64,000 nucleotides of DNA, taken from contig CM012954.1 in assembly GCA_000181795.3 (NCBI GenBank), positions 13,746,125-13,810,124 on the forward strand, given 5' to 3'. Made by a program: the position numbers and the translations under genes. Below, piece after piece: positions 12,330-24,334 of this stretch (positions within the stretch are counted from its first letter, which is position 1; each line of letters starts with the position of its first letter). Origin of the DNA: Trichinella spiralis (Eukaryota > Nematoda > Enoplea > Trichinellida > Trichinellidae). Under the pieces are notes generated by a model. That model was not told the DNA's origin and made no database searches. It saw only the letters and a list, made by a program, of their open reading frames with translations.

Positions 12330-15316
12330 TTAAGCAATTTCTGAAGGTGTGGTTTTCAGCGCTGTACCACTCCACACAGTTTTGAACTGCTCCGGAACGC
12401 AACGTTCTTCCTAAATTAAACAAACAAATAATTATTTAAAATTGATTGCAAAAATAAATAAATTTATTTATATTTACAAAAAGCAAATTAACATTTATTT
12501 CACTGTACACTTACAAATTCTCCGTCTTCCGTAGGAATAAGCAGATTAATTTCTGACGTTTTCGAAGTAATCACTTCGCAATTCAACGCCTCTTTGCTCA
12601 GATAAACCATACAACCGTCGGTCTTTTGTAAAACCAAAGTTGGCATTGTTCCCATAGTCTAGATTTTACAAAAGCAAAAAACAAAACATCTCTGCATAAT
12701 ATAAGCATAATCGAGCAAAACATTTTCCATACTTGAATTTGCATTTTTTGACAATTTATTATCTCCAAACTTGATACGATGTTATCGAAAACTAGAGAAG
12801 TTTTTTTACAACTATCTGAAATAAAATTGAATAAAGAAAGTTTCTTTTCAATTTGCAGATTTTACCAGAATGCAAAGAATTAAGATAAAATAGCGAACTC
12901 ACCCAAAGCTATGCTGTTCAATTTCCCTTTGACAACAATAACACAATTTTCACATCGATAAATGTACATCACTTGTTTCATATCGGTGATCTCAATTTTA
13001 ATATCTTTATTGTCCACGTGATTTTCCTATAACAAATAATTCAAACAAATGAAAAATTTATACAATCAAAAAAGAAATTAACTTACTATGAGCCATTTTT
13101 TATCATCGCAAGTAAGTACAGGGGGTTTAGTAGTATCTTTTTTTGCCGATGGTAAATTTTTTGTCAAATGTGCAGGTTTCGCAGCAACTGCTGGCTTGCA
13201 CACTGGCGTAGCGGTACGAAGACTGGGATTTTTGTGCACCTGCATGTCCGGCGTAACCTTTTTAAGTCCTAAACTTCTCACATGCATACTGTTTTGCTAA
13301 GAACAAAGTCATAATTTTTTTTTGAAAAATAAAATTAACCTTTAGTTATATCTAAGCCTTTGTTGATTTGAGCAAAAAGTTCTTGACGTATATCTTCGAC
13401 TGACTTTTTACACTTTGATGACAAGCTGACTGGAGGAGGAGGAGGAGGTGGAGGCAACGGTATATCGAAAACTTCAAAATCCGTTGTGTCACAATTTGAC
13501 AATCCTGGCTAAAATTTTCCATTAATTTAAAGCAAAATTCATAATGTACAAAAAATTAAAATATAATAAAAGAATATCACACGTACAGTAGTTAATAGCA
13601 ATCAATTATCGTTAGAAAAATAAAATTATACTTCGATTACCAAAACTTTCTTCCAGGTGAAGCCGTTCGCATAATATTTCTGTACAAACGCTTTGAGACT
13701 TTCCAACGTTTTAAGCCACTGTTCGACAAATTGAACATGAAGTGCATCCTCTCTTCAAGAATGCAATGTTCAAAAAATAATAAAACAGACCAACTAAAAA
13801 CAACCATACTTTTGGGAAAATTCTTTCAAAATTCTGTCGGTGTAAAACTTTGCTATTTCGATAATATCTTGAATAAATGCAACGGGATTGGATTCCTAGA
13901 AATATATTTATTTAATCGTCACCGAACATTTCGCTGATACAAAGAACAACATTTTTGAAAAAAATAATAATAACAACAAGGTAAAAATGTTTGAAATACT
14001 GAAAACACTTACAACAGACATCCAGGTTAAAGCAGGAAGACTATCCATGATAGCACAAACATGATTGAAATATTGGTTACAAATCGCGCGTCTCTTCACG
14101 TGCTAAATTCCATCACATATAAATCGATATAAATGCATTATACAGTCGGCCCTCAACATTGGCGGATTTGTGACGAGGTGACTGATATTAGCCCAAAAAG
14201 CGGACTAAATGAAAACTCTAGTTCTTTGTATCCAGCGTATCGATGACCATTAACGAATGGCTTCGTTCAGACCAACGCCCAACACAACGTAGATCGAAAA
14301 GCCGAATGGAGCGATAACAGCTTTACCAAACTGGGAACCCTAACTAACCGCTACCAACTAATGAGAAGAAGATAAATTAAAATCAAGGCGAAGCAAAAAG
14401 GGGTGCTGCAAACGAGTGGTTTACGGAAACAGTAATTCCCCCAATCGATGGTAAGCTTGGCAACCGGTGCAGATATGTCTGGAAGCGCAGAACGTACGCT
14501 CCCAGGCTAGCACAGCTGAATAGAGCATGCGAATAACGCAAAATTTCAGTAAATACGTAATGCATGATGTTAGAGAGGATAAATTTTCATTATATTTAAC
14601 ATGCAAATCAGTAAACGTTCAGTGATATACCATGAAGTTGCGTAAGAGTATGAAGCATCAGTGAAGCGTATGAATAAAAGTGGCTAGCATTCGCGGCACC
14701 ACCACAACGCACAAGTCGCGAATGTTGAGGGACAACTGGATATCAAAATATATATAATCATAAAAAGTAAAATAAATAAAATGAAATTCTTTTCTTCTTT
14801 TCAATTTTAAATATTCGCATATTACCTGTGCTAATTATCAGTATAATTAATGAAAGAAACCAGTAAACTTATCGAAATAAATAACATATCTCCGATTTAA
14901 AACTACCCTGATTTGCTATTAGCTCAAATCATTTATGCATTTACTATAAATCGATTACATATTATAAAGAATGTATTATTTAAAAAAAAAAAAAGCTCAC
15001 TCGAAACGAGTCCATGAGATGGAAAATATGAAATAAATGACGTGCCACCGCTTCTTCATTAGGCTTCTCCAAATCGAGTCCTTTTTCAATGCAGTCTTTC
15101 AACATACAGAATCCTTTCTCAGCCAAACATGCCTGAAATTAAAAACAAAATTACAGATAGCATACAAAATTTAGTTGAAATCGTTCAAAATCAGATATGC
15201 AAAAAATAAACAATTACCAAATCTGCCAAAAATGGATTGATTTTTTCACAAATATCATAGAAAGCTGAAGCGTTTGCTTTAACTTCAGCATCATAAACGT
15301 CCAATACGTCAGACAT
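12330..15316 (-). CDS. CAP1: adenylyl cyclase-associated protein (CAP), actin-recycling factor
   Basis: Eleven exons join in phase: 15316-15218, 15132-15001, 14102-14013, 13895-13810, 13752-13641, 13508-13340, 13268-13087, 13026-12903, 12815-12733, 12658-12515, 12410-12330 (433 residues; human CAP1 475). The first five encode the helical folded domain (FYDICEKI, YFNHVCAIMDSL, FYTDRILKEF). Then come a run of eight prolines, a WH2-like region (ELFAQINKGLDITKGLKKV, HKNPSL) and the C-terminal beta-helical CARP domain (IYRCENC, GKLNSIALDSCKK, KTDGCMVYLS, PEQFKTVW). CAP binds cofilin-actin and exchanges actin nucleotide in the cytoplasm. The open frame continues upstream of the ATG to an acceptor at 15352 in phase 1 (NTEKQFLKAEK), so an unfound 5' exon could carry the usual N-terminal RLE oligomerisation helix. 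The 14103-15000 intron carries a MITE. Confidence 0.92.
14143..14738. mobile_element. pogo/Tigger-like non-autonomous DNA transposon (MITE) in a CAP intron
   Basis: The left end begins CAGTCGGCCCTCAACATT and, read in reverse complement, the right end begins CAGTTGTCCCTCAACATT. The similarity continues imperfectly for about 30 bases (GCGGATTTGTG against GCGACTTGTG). CAGT, CCCTC and ATTCGCG are hallmarks of pogo/Tigger (Tc1-mariner superfamily) termini. A TA dinucleotide flanks the left end. On the right, TA lies two bases away, so the duplication is degraded or the end shifted. The 596-bp interior has no transposase frame, so the element is non-autonomous. It sits wholly inside the intron between CAP exons 2 and 3 as numbered here. 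Confidence 0.75.
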
Positions 15317-15351
15317 TTTTTCAGCTTTCAAAAATTGCTTTTCTGTATTTC

Positions 15352-16598
15352 CTAAGCCAACAAAATAAAAGAAAAACAAAAATTATCATCTATTTCAAAA
15401 TAAATTTCAACTACTGCATGCGAAATAAACACTTAACAAATATGTCAGCTGCGCAATTAATCAAAATAAATGAAACATTAAAATTCACTCAGAACAAAAT
15501 TAATGAATAATAAAAGTATTAGCCAAATTAGTCATTCAATATACTGTTTTAAAAATTATGGATGGTGTCATTGCGCAACTGAAGAACAAAATGTTCAATC
15601 AATTGAGTTCACTTTTTAAATTAGTTAATTCGCAATTATCTATTTCTCCTTGATGCACACAATATGATTGATGAAACGCCTCCAGAGACAGAAATGTTGA
15701 ACACTGAGTGAATGGATGTACGCAATGAAAGTTCACAAATCTCACAGAAGGACATATTAAATTGAAAAACAAAATAAAACCTGAAACTGACTCATAACTA
15801 TCAAGCAACGCATCAAAAAATACAGTATTCTAAATTTTAACTAATCGATTGATTATTTTCGAATTAAAAGGCGTTCATTTTAATGCAGGTTGAATATTTT
15901 CTGTTTTGTTTTTTTTTTTGAAATTCTTCATCATTCTAATTCTTCCAGACTTACTTTAATGATTAACTTTCGAAATTTAACAGAAGCAAAATATAATCAA
16001 TTAATGCACAATGATTATTCAAATTTTCTCAATGAACAATTTAAAACAAAATGCAATACAAATACTTGAATAACCCACTTACGGAGGTGGAAATGTTATT
16101 TAAGTGCTCAACTGATGTTCAGTTTAAAATGCAACGTAAAATTTCCACGTTCAATTGCAGCAACATGTTAGGCGATAAAAACATTATTCTCATCTCATAA
16201 ACCTTGTGACTTACTATTTATTATTTGATTTTCAATTATACCAACACTGGAAAATGAACATGATCATCGGCAGTTACAATAAATGAACAATCCCTACTGA
16301 TACTCGTTTCTCGATATTACACTTATATAAATCAACATGCATATAAATGTATATTGAAAAGCGGCAGCAGAGCTTCAAAACAAGCTTTCCTCAACTTGGT
16401 TTTTGAAATCAGCGAAACATTATTTCGCTTGTTCAGTCGTAGTGTCTTTCACATATCTAATATTGCACAGAATAATAACTGAAAAAAGTATCTCAATCTC
16501 TCTGATCATGCTTTACATCATAAGTAATAATTAGTCCAAAAAACAAAAAAAACATTATGAAATGTATTAAAATCACCACAATAAAACAAATAACTTAC
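15352..16598. other. interval upstream of CAP with possible tiny exons
   Basis: AT-rich. Two 34-nt minus-strand stretches have acceptor and GTAAGT donor and are phase-compatible with each other: one ends at the donor near 16217, the other at the donor near 16081. Joined they read VGIIENQIIN then IEHLNNISTS. I cannot connect them to CAP or to the exons at 16.6-17.2 kb with matching phase. Confidence 0.25.
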
Positions 16599-17205
16599 TT
16601 TATCAACAAAGTGAAAGTATTTGCAATTAATCAGATTGAACATAAACTGCTGAGTTGCTTGCCAAACAACTTGACGTTCCAAAGTTAGAACACACATAGC
16701 GCATAGAACTTCAACTACAGTAAGAATTAAATGAAATGTAAGTTTCGTCTACGTCAATAAAATTTTCCAAGTGATCATTAAACAAGTTCACGTTGCAAAT
16801 GGTCGTTATAATAATTGAAAAGTTTCTTTCATACTTTATATACATCTGCGCTTTATTCGATTTATCACAGACTTTTGCACAACGTCAGATCAAACTGCTG
16901 CCATTTGCTGATGTTACGCATAGGTTCGATTCAAATGATTGCAAGTGATTTTTCTCTTTTGATAAATCACGTACTTTTGTGCAGATGCGTACCTTTTGAA
17001 AATAAGTAGAAATTTATTACGCAACTTTCCAGACTTTCATCAAGAACACTATATATATTCAGCATGGGAAAATAAAACAAGCACCATCATTATATGGGAA
17101 TAAGAAATTATAAAACCTGCATTATTTTCAGAGGTAACTGTAGTTCTTGGTCGTTGATTACCGGCTTCTCACCGCTTGTTGACCGTTGCAGAAACGAAGC
17201 GTTTC
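16599..17205 (-). CDS. unassigned exon chain between ELMOD and CAP
   Basis: I do not recognise this protein. Three minus-strand pieces join in phase. The first is an open stretch ending at 17117 (... ELQLPLKIMQ, donor GTTTTA), with no ATG or acceptor found for its start. The second is a 22-nt exon at 16992-16971 (VRICTKV). The third is at 16714-16599 (EVLCAMCVLTLERQVVW, then QQFMFNLINCKYFHFVDK) with a GTAAGT donor. The joined peptide reads as continuous amphipathic helix, which suggests real coding sequence such as a helical-repeat protein. Downstream exons would lie in 15.4-16.5 kb. It starts right after the ELMOD stop on the same strand, so it could be a separate gene, an alternative ELMOD 3' end, or chance. 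Confidence 0.33.
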
Positions 17206-17218
17206 ACAAATTGTTCCA

Positions 17219-18581
17219 CTAATGATCACTTTCATTACAACACAAAATACCCGCACGCAGCTCAGACAAGAGGTCCGCTTTCAGTTGAGCTCGAATTTCT
17301 CCAAAAGCCATTTCATTTTCTGGTTTGTGGATTGCCCACAGTTGGTCAAAACGGTAAAAACAATATCCTTAAATAGCGTTAATTAAAACCCATTTCGAAT
17401 ATATGACCAAAGCAATAATAAAAACTAACGGTAAACATCGTGCAAATCTTGCATGGGAAACTTGCACGTGGATTTCGCGTAGAAGAACGACTTCAGATGA
17501 CCCTCGCGCAGCAATTCTCGAGTCAAAAATGACATATTAATACCAACTATGGCGAAAGGATAGCCGTGGCGCGGGTTCAACGAACGTGAAAGCATAGCCA
17601 GTGATTTTTGCTGTTCAGTTTCGCACAAATAAATCAACTGCTGCAAGCCGAGCAAGCCCATTCCACGAAAATCTGTCGAAGGGTCTTTGCCTTGAAAACC
17701 CAGCTCTACCCAACGCGGATCAATTGCAGAAATCTGGCTTTCTGGTTTCAACAAAGAAGACAACTACAGATGAACAAACAAAATTAACACAAACACCATT
17801 ACTCGCCGTATGCAGCAACTCAACTACCTTCAATAATTGACTTTCGTGTGCTTTATCGTGTGGGTTATAATGAATCATGCGCACATCTTCGACATCTTTC
17901 AATAGCTTTTCATATGCAATAATTTTTTGAAGACAATATTTCAAACGGGTCTTAAGTTTGCGGTTGTGAAGATTATTTTCAGAACAAAGCGTGGCAAGTG
18001 TTTTATAGATCTCTGTTAATGAACATTTGCTTATAGTTTCAAAATCGAAAACTTTCCATTTGCGCAGTATTGCCTCTAGAACATACAATTTATCATCACT
18101 GCTGTTTTTTTATAAAAACAAATTTTTTTAAATAAAGTAAACAGTATAAAAGGGGATATACGGAGAAAATGTATCCGATTTAAAAAGGCAATCATACTAA
18201 ACTTCATTTGTGTCAACAAATTTAAAAAATATCACTGAAAATTCTGCTCGTAATAATAAAAATTTACAAAAAAAAGATAGAAAACTTACCTACTTGAAGA
18301 ACGCGATCATGTTTTGGAATTTTTTTCTCTAATACATACTGCAATTCATTTTTACCAGTAAACCAACAGCTGATGAAGCCGAATAGTGGGTGAACAAAAT
18401 TAGCTGCATAATAAAAAATTTGCAAAGCAGCACCTGCAGTCCATTTAAACGTTTGGCAGAGGATTTCCATATATCTTAAAAAATTTTTAAACACTTTTTC
18501 GATTATTTTGCACTTATTATAACTGAATACTGTCAGTAAAGGCAATAACTGTTCAAGTAAGTCAAGAAAATATTTCAGCAT
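17219..18581 (-). CDS. ELMOD: ELMO domain-containing protein (ELMOD family, ARF/ARL GAP)
   Basis: Four exons (18581-18290, 18075-17828, 17763-17430, 17367-17219) join in phase to 340 residues. The ELMO domain core is unmistakable: WVELGFQGKDPSTDFRGMG, LLGLQQLIYL, HGYPFAIVGINMS, VYRYCFYRFDQLW. The arginine in TDFRG corresponds to the catalytic arginine of ELMOD GAPs. The N-terminus resembles ELMOD1/2, with an aromatic-rich start and WFTGKNELQ. Vertebrate ELMOD1-3 stimulate GTP hydrolysis on ARL2 and ARF proteins in membrane traffic. The third exon ends with one base of a codon, completed as CGA at 17367. It faces the chitin-binding gene head-to-head, 529 bp start to start. The paralogue (ELMOD1/2 or 3) cannot be set by eye. 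Confidence 0.92.
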
Positions 18582-19110
18582 AGTAAAACTTGAAAATCAT
18601 ACCGTACATTTCAAGATTTCAAACGTACATCTCATGCTCAGAAAATATTTTACAACTGCTAATACATTTGAATGCTTATGATGTAATAAATTTGCCTTTC
18701 TAGTATATTAAAATTTTTGCTTTCAGCAATCTATACAGTATATATTAATAAAAATAAAAATGAAAAAGTAAAAAAATAACCATTGGAGGAGATGTTTGTA
18801 TTGGCAAGTGGATCTTGAAAGAAGGAACAATTTCAAACAATTGTGTATCCATGAAATTTTCATTGAATTCCACAGGCGAAATTTTCGCCAATCAAGTCAT
18901 TTATCACTTGAACCTAGTTGCAAATTGCTCAAACGAATATATACAATTATTAATAAGAGTCATACATATTTTTGTAGAAAATGTGAATTATGCAAATTAT
19001 TTCAAGCCTCGCAGTTACTCGGTTAAATGGACGTGAAAAGTTGTTCAACTTGAATAAATGATCTTACGAAGGCTGAAAGCGGATCTGAACGTTTCAATCG
19101 ATCCTGCTCA
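18582..19110. other. head-to-head intergenic region of ELMOD and the chitin-binding gene
   Basis: This 529-bp stretch separates divergent start codons and should hold both promoters. It also contains an open plus-strand stretch, listed separately. An AATAAA-like word lies at about 19051. Confidence 0.5.
18851..19036 (+). CDS. possible short coding stretch upstream of the chitin-binding gene
   Basis: I do not recognise this. From the first in-frame ATG (18851) it encodes 61 residues; the open frame reaches back to about 18765 without a start (IGGDVCIGKWILKEG). The peptide has balanced composition (MKFSLNSTGEIF, VIYHLNLVANCS) and ends YSVKWT. It would sit inside the ELMOD/chitin-binding promoter region and only about 75 bases before the next ATG, which argues against a gene. 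It could be an upstream open frame in the leader of the next gene. Confidence 0.22.
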   Translation: MKFSLNSTGEIFANQVIYHLNLVANCSNEYIQLLIRVIHIFVENVNYANYFKPRSYSVKWT

Positions 19111-21301
19111 ATGATTGCGTTTAAATTTTCACTGATTCTAGCAACATGGGTGAAATTTGTCAATGCCCAGTCAGTCGTCTCCATGACTTGTCCAGCTTAC
19201 TCGGAGACGTTTTACGTAACATGCGCTAACAACATGCCCAAAGTTCACATTTGTGCTGGTGGAGAAGTTTACAGTGAAAGCGAAAAGAAATGCTTGCCAG
19301 AGACCGCGCCCTTCTCAACACCGAATAGATCAGAAAATCAGTTCTGTTCGAACATCTATCGCAGCTGCTTGAATGAAGTAAAACATCCCTGTCCAAATAG
19401 TCACGTCTATGTTCCACAGACCGGCAACTGCGTACCATTGGAAAATATTGCCAAATGTACAACAGTCGAACATCATTCAACGACCACACCCACGCAAGCC
19501 CAGTCGAACCAGCTACCTTTCGACTGCAAACAACAACACGACGGCCTTTATCCTGATCCGACAAATCCGCACTGTAGTTCTACCTTCTACATCTGCCTCA
19601 ATGGCACAACGCAGAGGAGCAGTTGTTCCAAAAACCAAATTTACCTACCAAAACTGTTCAGTTGCCAAGATAGACAAGAAATACAAGCTTGCACTGGTGA
19701 AACAACATCAACAACAACAACAGCAGCAACAACCACAACCACAAGCACAGCAGCAGCAACAACAACAACAACAACAGCTTCACCGTTGCCTGAAATTAAT
19801 TCTTTCGACTGCCGTTCGAAACCAAACGGCCTGTATGCAGATCCGTTCAAAGCCTGCTCTTCAATCTATTACGCTTGTTTCAATCAGAACAGCTTCAAAG
19901 CATACTGTCCAAACGGTTTGTTCTTCAATGTGAAAATATCCGCCTGTGATAAGCAAGAAAATGTGCAAAGCTGCCTCGCTGGAAAGCCCACACCTACTCA
20001 GCCCACTGAAAGTACTTTAATCGGAGATCACAAGTGCGTCAACATGCCAAACGGTCGGTATCCACTGTTCGTCGATACTTGTTCGCCATTTTTTTACGTT
20101 TGCAAAAATGGCCACCAGTACATTCAGCAATGCACAGCAGGATTATTCTTCAATTCGCAAATCAGGCGTTGCTTTGCGAGAAACACTATCCCGGCTTGCA
20201 TTTCAAATCCATTCCAACCGATAACTGAGCAGCAGCGCATCACATCAGAATCCACCATGCCGAGTACAAAGCCAAGCAGCCACGTGACGGATCGTCCGAC
20301 AACACCTTTAACTGCGGTTCCAAAACCAACAATTCCACTTGCTGTCAATTTAACCGAACAATTTTACAAATATCTCGAGCTTCAAAAGCTTGTAACCGGT
20401 GACCGTTCGTATCCAGAAAAAGAATCCCACCTGAAAGCAACATCTGCGAACACGCCCAGTGCGACTTCTGTGACGGATGATTATTTGTACAATAAGATCA
20501 GTACAACTCAATATCCGCGCACTGAAATTACTAGTAATGCAAACCAGCCCATAGAGCCGTCGATGGGCAGTGGTGGAGGAGTTCAGGAAAAAATAACTCA
20601 ACCAAACAAGCAGACCAATCTAGTTACTACTGAAGCAAAATCAGTGACAACTCCCAGTGTCGAAACTGTACCTGTAAACTGCGCTAATCTTGCAGATGGA
20701 TTCTACGCAGATCCAACCAACCCTTACGGAAAAGAATATTACCACTGTTTGAACAGACAAGTATTTCTGAAACGTTGTCCGGAAAATGAACACTTCAATT
20801 ACACAATTGGACGATGCGACAGCGCGGTCGGTCAACTTGGCAACGTATCGGTGATCTTGGACCAACGCTGCGCTGACAAAGAAGATGGAAATTATCCAAT
20901 CGGACTGTGCGAACGATCCTTTTACTCGTGCAGTGGCCACGCGATCAGCACGCAACAATGTCCAGCAAATTTGTTCTACGACGATGAAAAACAACTCTGC
21001 GATGTCAAAGCCAACATCCCATCCTGCGGAGGGAAACGACCCCAAAATTACTGTATGTCATTTTTGCAATGTTTAAACTAATTATTCGTGTGCGTTTCAA
21101 CTTTTCTTTTCAGCCACAAATAAGTTACAGTGCTCGCCAGATGAAGAAGGCAGAACGTTTGCAACAGCATCTTGTTCATCAGTGTATTATATCTGCACAA
21201 AAGGTGTTCTTGAAAAAGATTCGTGCTACGGAGATTTAGTCTACAACAAGAAACTGGCAGCTTGCGGGTCGAAAATTGGTTTTCCCGAATGTACAAAGTG
21301 A
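19111..21301 (+). CDS. secreted protein with eight chitin-binding type-2 (peritrophin-A) domains
   Basis: Two exons (19111-21052 and 21114-21301, 61-nt intron ending TTTTCAG) encode 709 residues. A signal peptide (MIAFKFSLILATWVKFVNA) leads. Eight six-cysteine-type ChtBD2/CBM14 modules follow at residues of about 25-61, 72-110, 136-194, 231-292, 306-366, 521-573, 584-643 and 650-708, with signatures such as GLYPDP, YYACFN, CPNGLFFN and CPANLFYDD. The first two are shortened. Linkers are rich in Thr, Ser and Pro and look mucin-like; one (about residue 196-226) is a near-pure threonine tract coded by ACA/ACC repeats. Between domains 5 and 6 is a 150-residue linker. Such proteins coat chitin in eggshell, cuticle or gut lining, for example nematode CPG/CBD-1 proteins and arthropod peritrophins. 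Which of these it serves cannot be told from sequence. Confidence 0.93.
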
Positions 21302-22835
21302 ATATGAATTATTTTTGATTTGTTCTTTCTTTTCTTTCATTTTCAAAAGCGTTATTTCACTTCGGTTATTTAAAAAATTAAAATTGATGTTCTAATTCTT
21401 TGCTGCGTTAATCAAACACTCGGGCCCAAAATGATACTGCAAATAGAAAAGCTTCAGAAACTGACTTTTTAAAAATTAATCACTGTCGACTAACCATTTC
21501 AAAACGACAGTCAACTTTATCAGGCAACGTCAGCAGTCAACAAATTTAAGATAATCAAAACACACATAAAAGCTCAGATTTCAATAAAGTAAATGTTGAT
21601 AAGAAAAACGAAATTTAAAACAATAAGACGCAATTTAAACAAAAAATTGAAAACATCGCAGCGTAGAGGATCCGTTTGAATAATGCTGGACAACAATCAA
21701 ACATTTATTTCAAGTAATAAGTGCTCACGGCTGGATGTTTTCGAACAGGACTGTTCATCAATATTAAATTCAAGTAATCAATTTTACGATTAGTCTCGAA
21801 GAATGTCTTTAAAATAGTTTTAAAACAAAACGCAACTAATTCGCTTTCAGAGAGAAAAAAGTTAACCTTATAACCACGAAAAACTAATCACAGTATTCAA
21901 AGTATAAATAAATGTGGACAAAGACGCACCGAGTCGAACAAACATACGACAATTTAACGAAGAACAATGAAAACAATAACAAAATATTAATCACTTACCC
22001 GAGTAGTTGTGCTTTCGAATTGTTGTTAAAAACTCTTAAAAATGGACGATTAAAATTCAAACATAAGAACAATTGCCAGTTATATGAGAAAAAACGAGAA
22101 CAGCACGAGAAAGATCTAAAAAATTGCTTGACGATGTAAATTTGACGAAAGGTTACGGTACTTCTAGTTATACTTGATTTTCAATTATACTGTTTACCAT
22201 ATTTGTTTATTTACAACAAAATTTGATGAAAAAATTGTTAGCAGTTTGAAATCAATTTTCTATTTAAAAATAAAAATTAAAATAATAATAACTTGCCTAC
22301 AATGTTTTTATTTCATTCTTTCAAAACATTCCATTGAGTACTTGCAGTTCTGTTTCGTAAAATTAATGAAAGAAATAAAACGAAAATTTTGTATTGCAAA
22401 AAATCAACTGTAAACATTTACTGATAACACTTTCACACAAATAAACTTATTACAATGCCCCTATTAAGGAATTTTTCACTTTGTTTTGCTTTTCTAATGA
22501 TACTCAAACTTACTTTAGAATTAAAATTTTGCAGATACTTTTTCGATACTATCTAGATTTTTAAATACTTTTTCGATTTTGCAACATAAATTGCGCAAAA
22601 GTATTACTAGAAAGAAAGAACTCTTATCGTTGACAATGTACAAGTCATCACAAATTCAAAGAATTCTAGCTGCGTTATTTTATCACGATAAATATATTTT
22701 AAACAAAAATTACTTCAAAACATCTCAAATATTTTTCATAAATTAATTTTACGCCATTTATTCACTGTCCAATTAGAAGCCGCCAATAATTCAAAATATT
22801 CATCACTAAACTAAGTGTCTGTTGATTAATTAAAT
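21302..22835. other. intergenic, convergent 3' ends
   Basis: Holds the 3' ends of the chitin-binding gene (+) and Ran (-). Short open frames only (at most about 80 codons, lysine/asparagine-rich as expected from AT-rich DNA). No repeat array or domain seen. Confidence 0.55.

Positions 22836-24334
<1,499 letters not shown>

Noticed and set aside
13269-13296. Extension of the CAP exon upstream to MHVRSL
   Set aside because: That reading needs an acceptor whose phase does not match the previous exon. The acceptor at 13269-13270 restores phase and gives exact family spacing (DITKGLKKVTPDM).
19409-19933. Gln-rich frame overlapping the chitin-binding gene
   Set aside because: It is the +2/+3 reading of the Thr-coding microsatellite; the chitin-binding frame has clear domain signatures.
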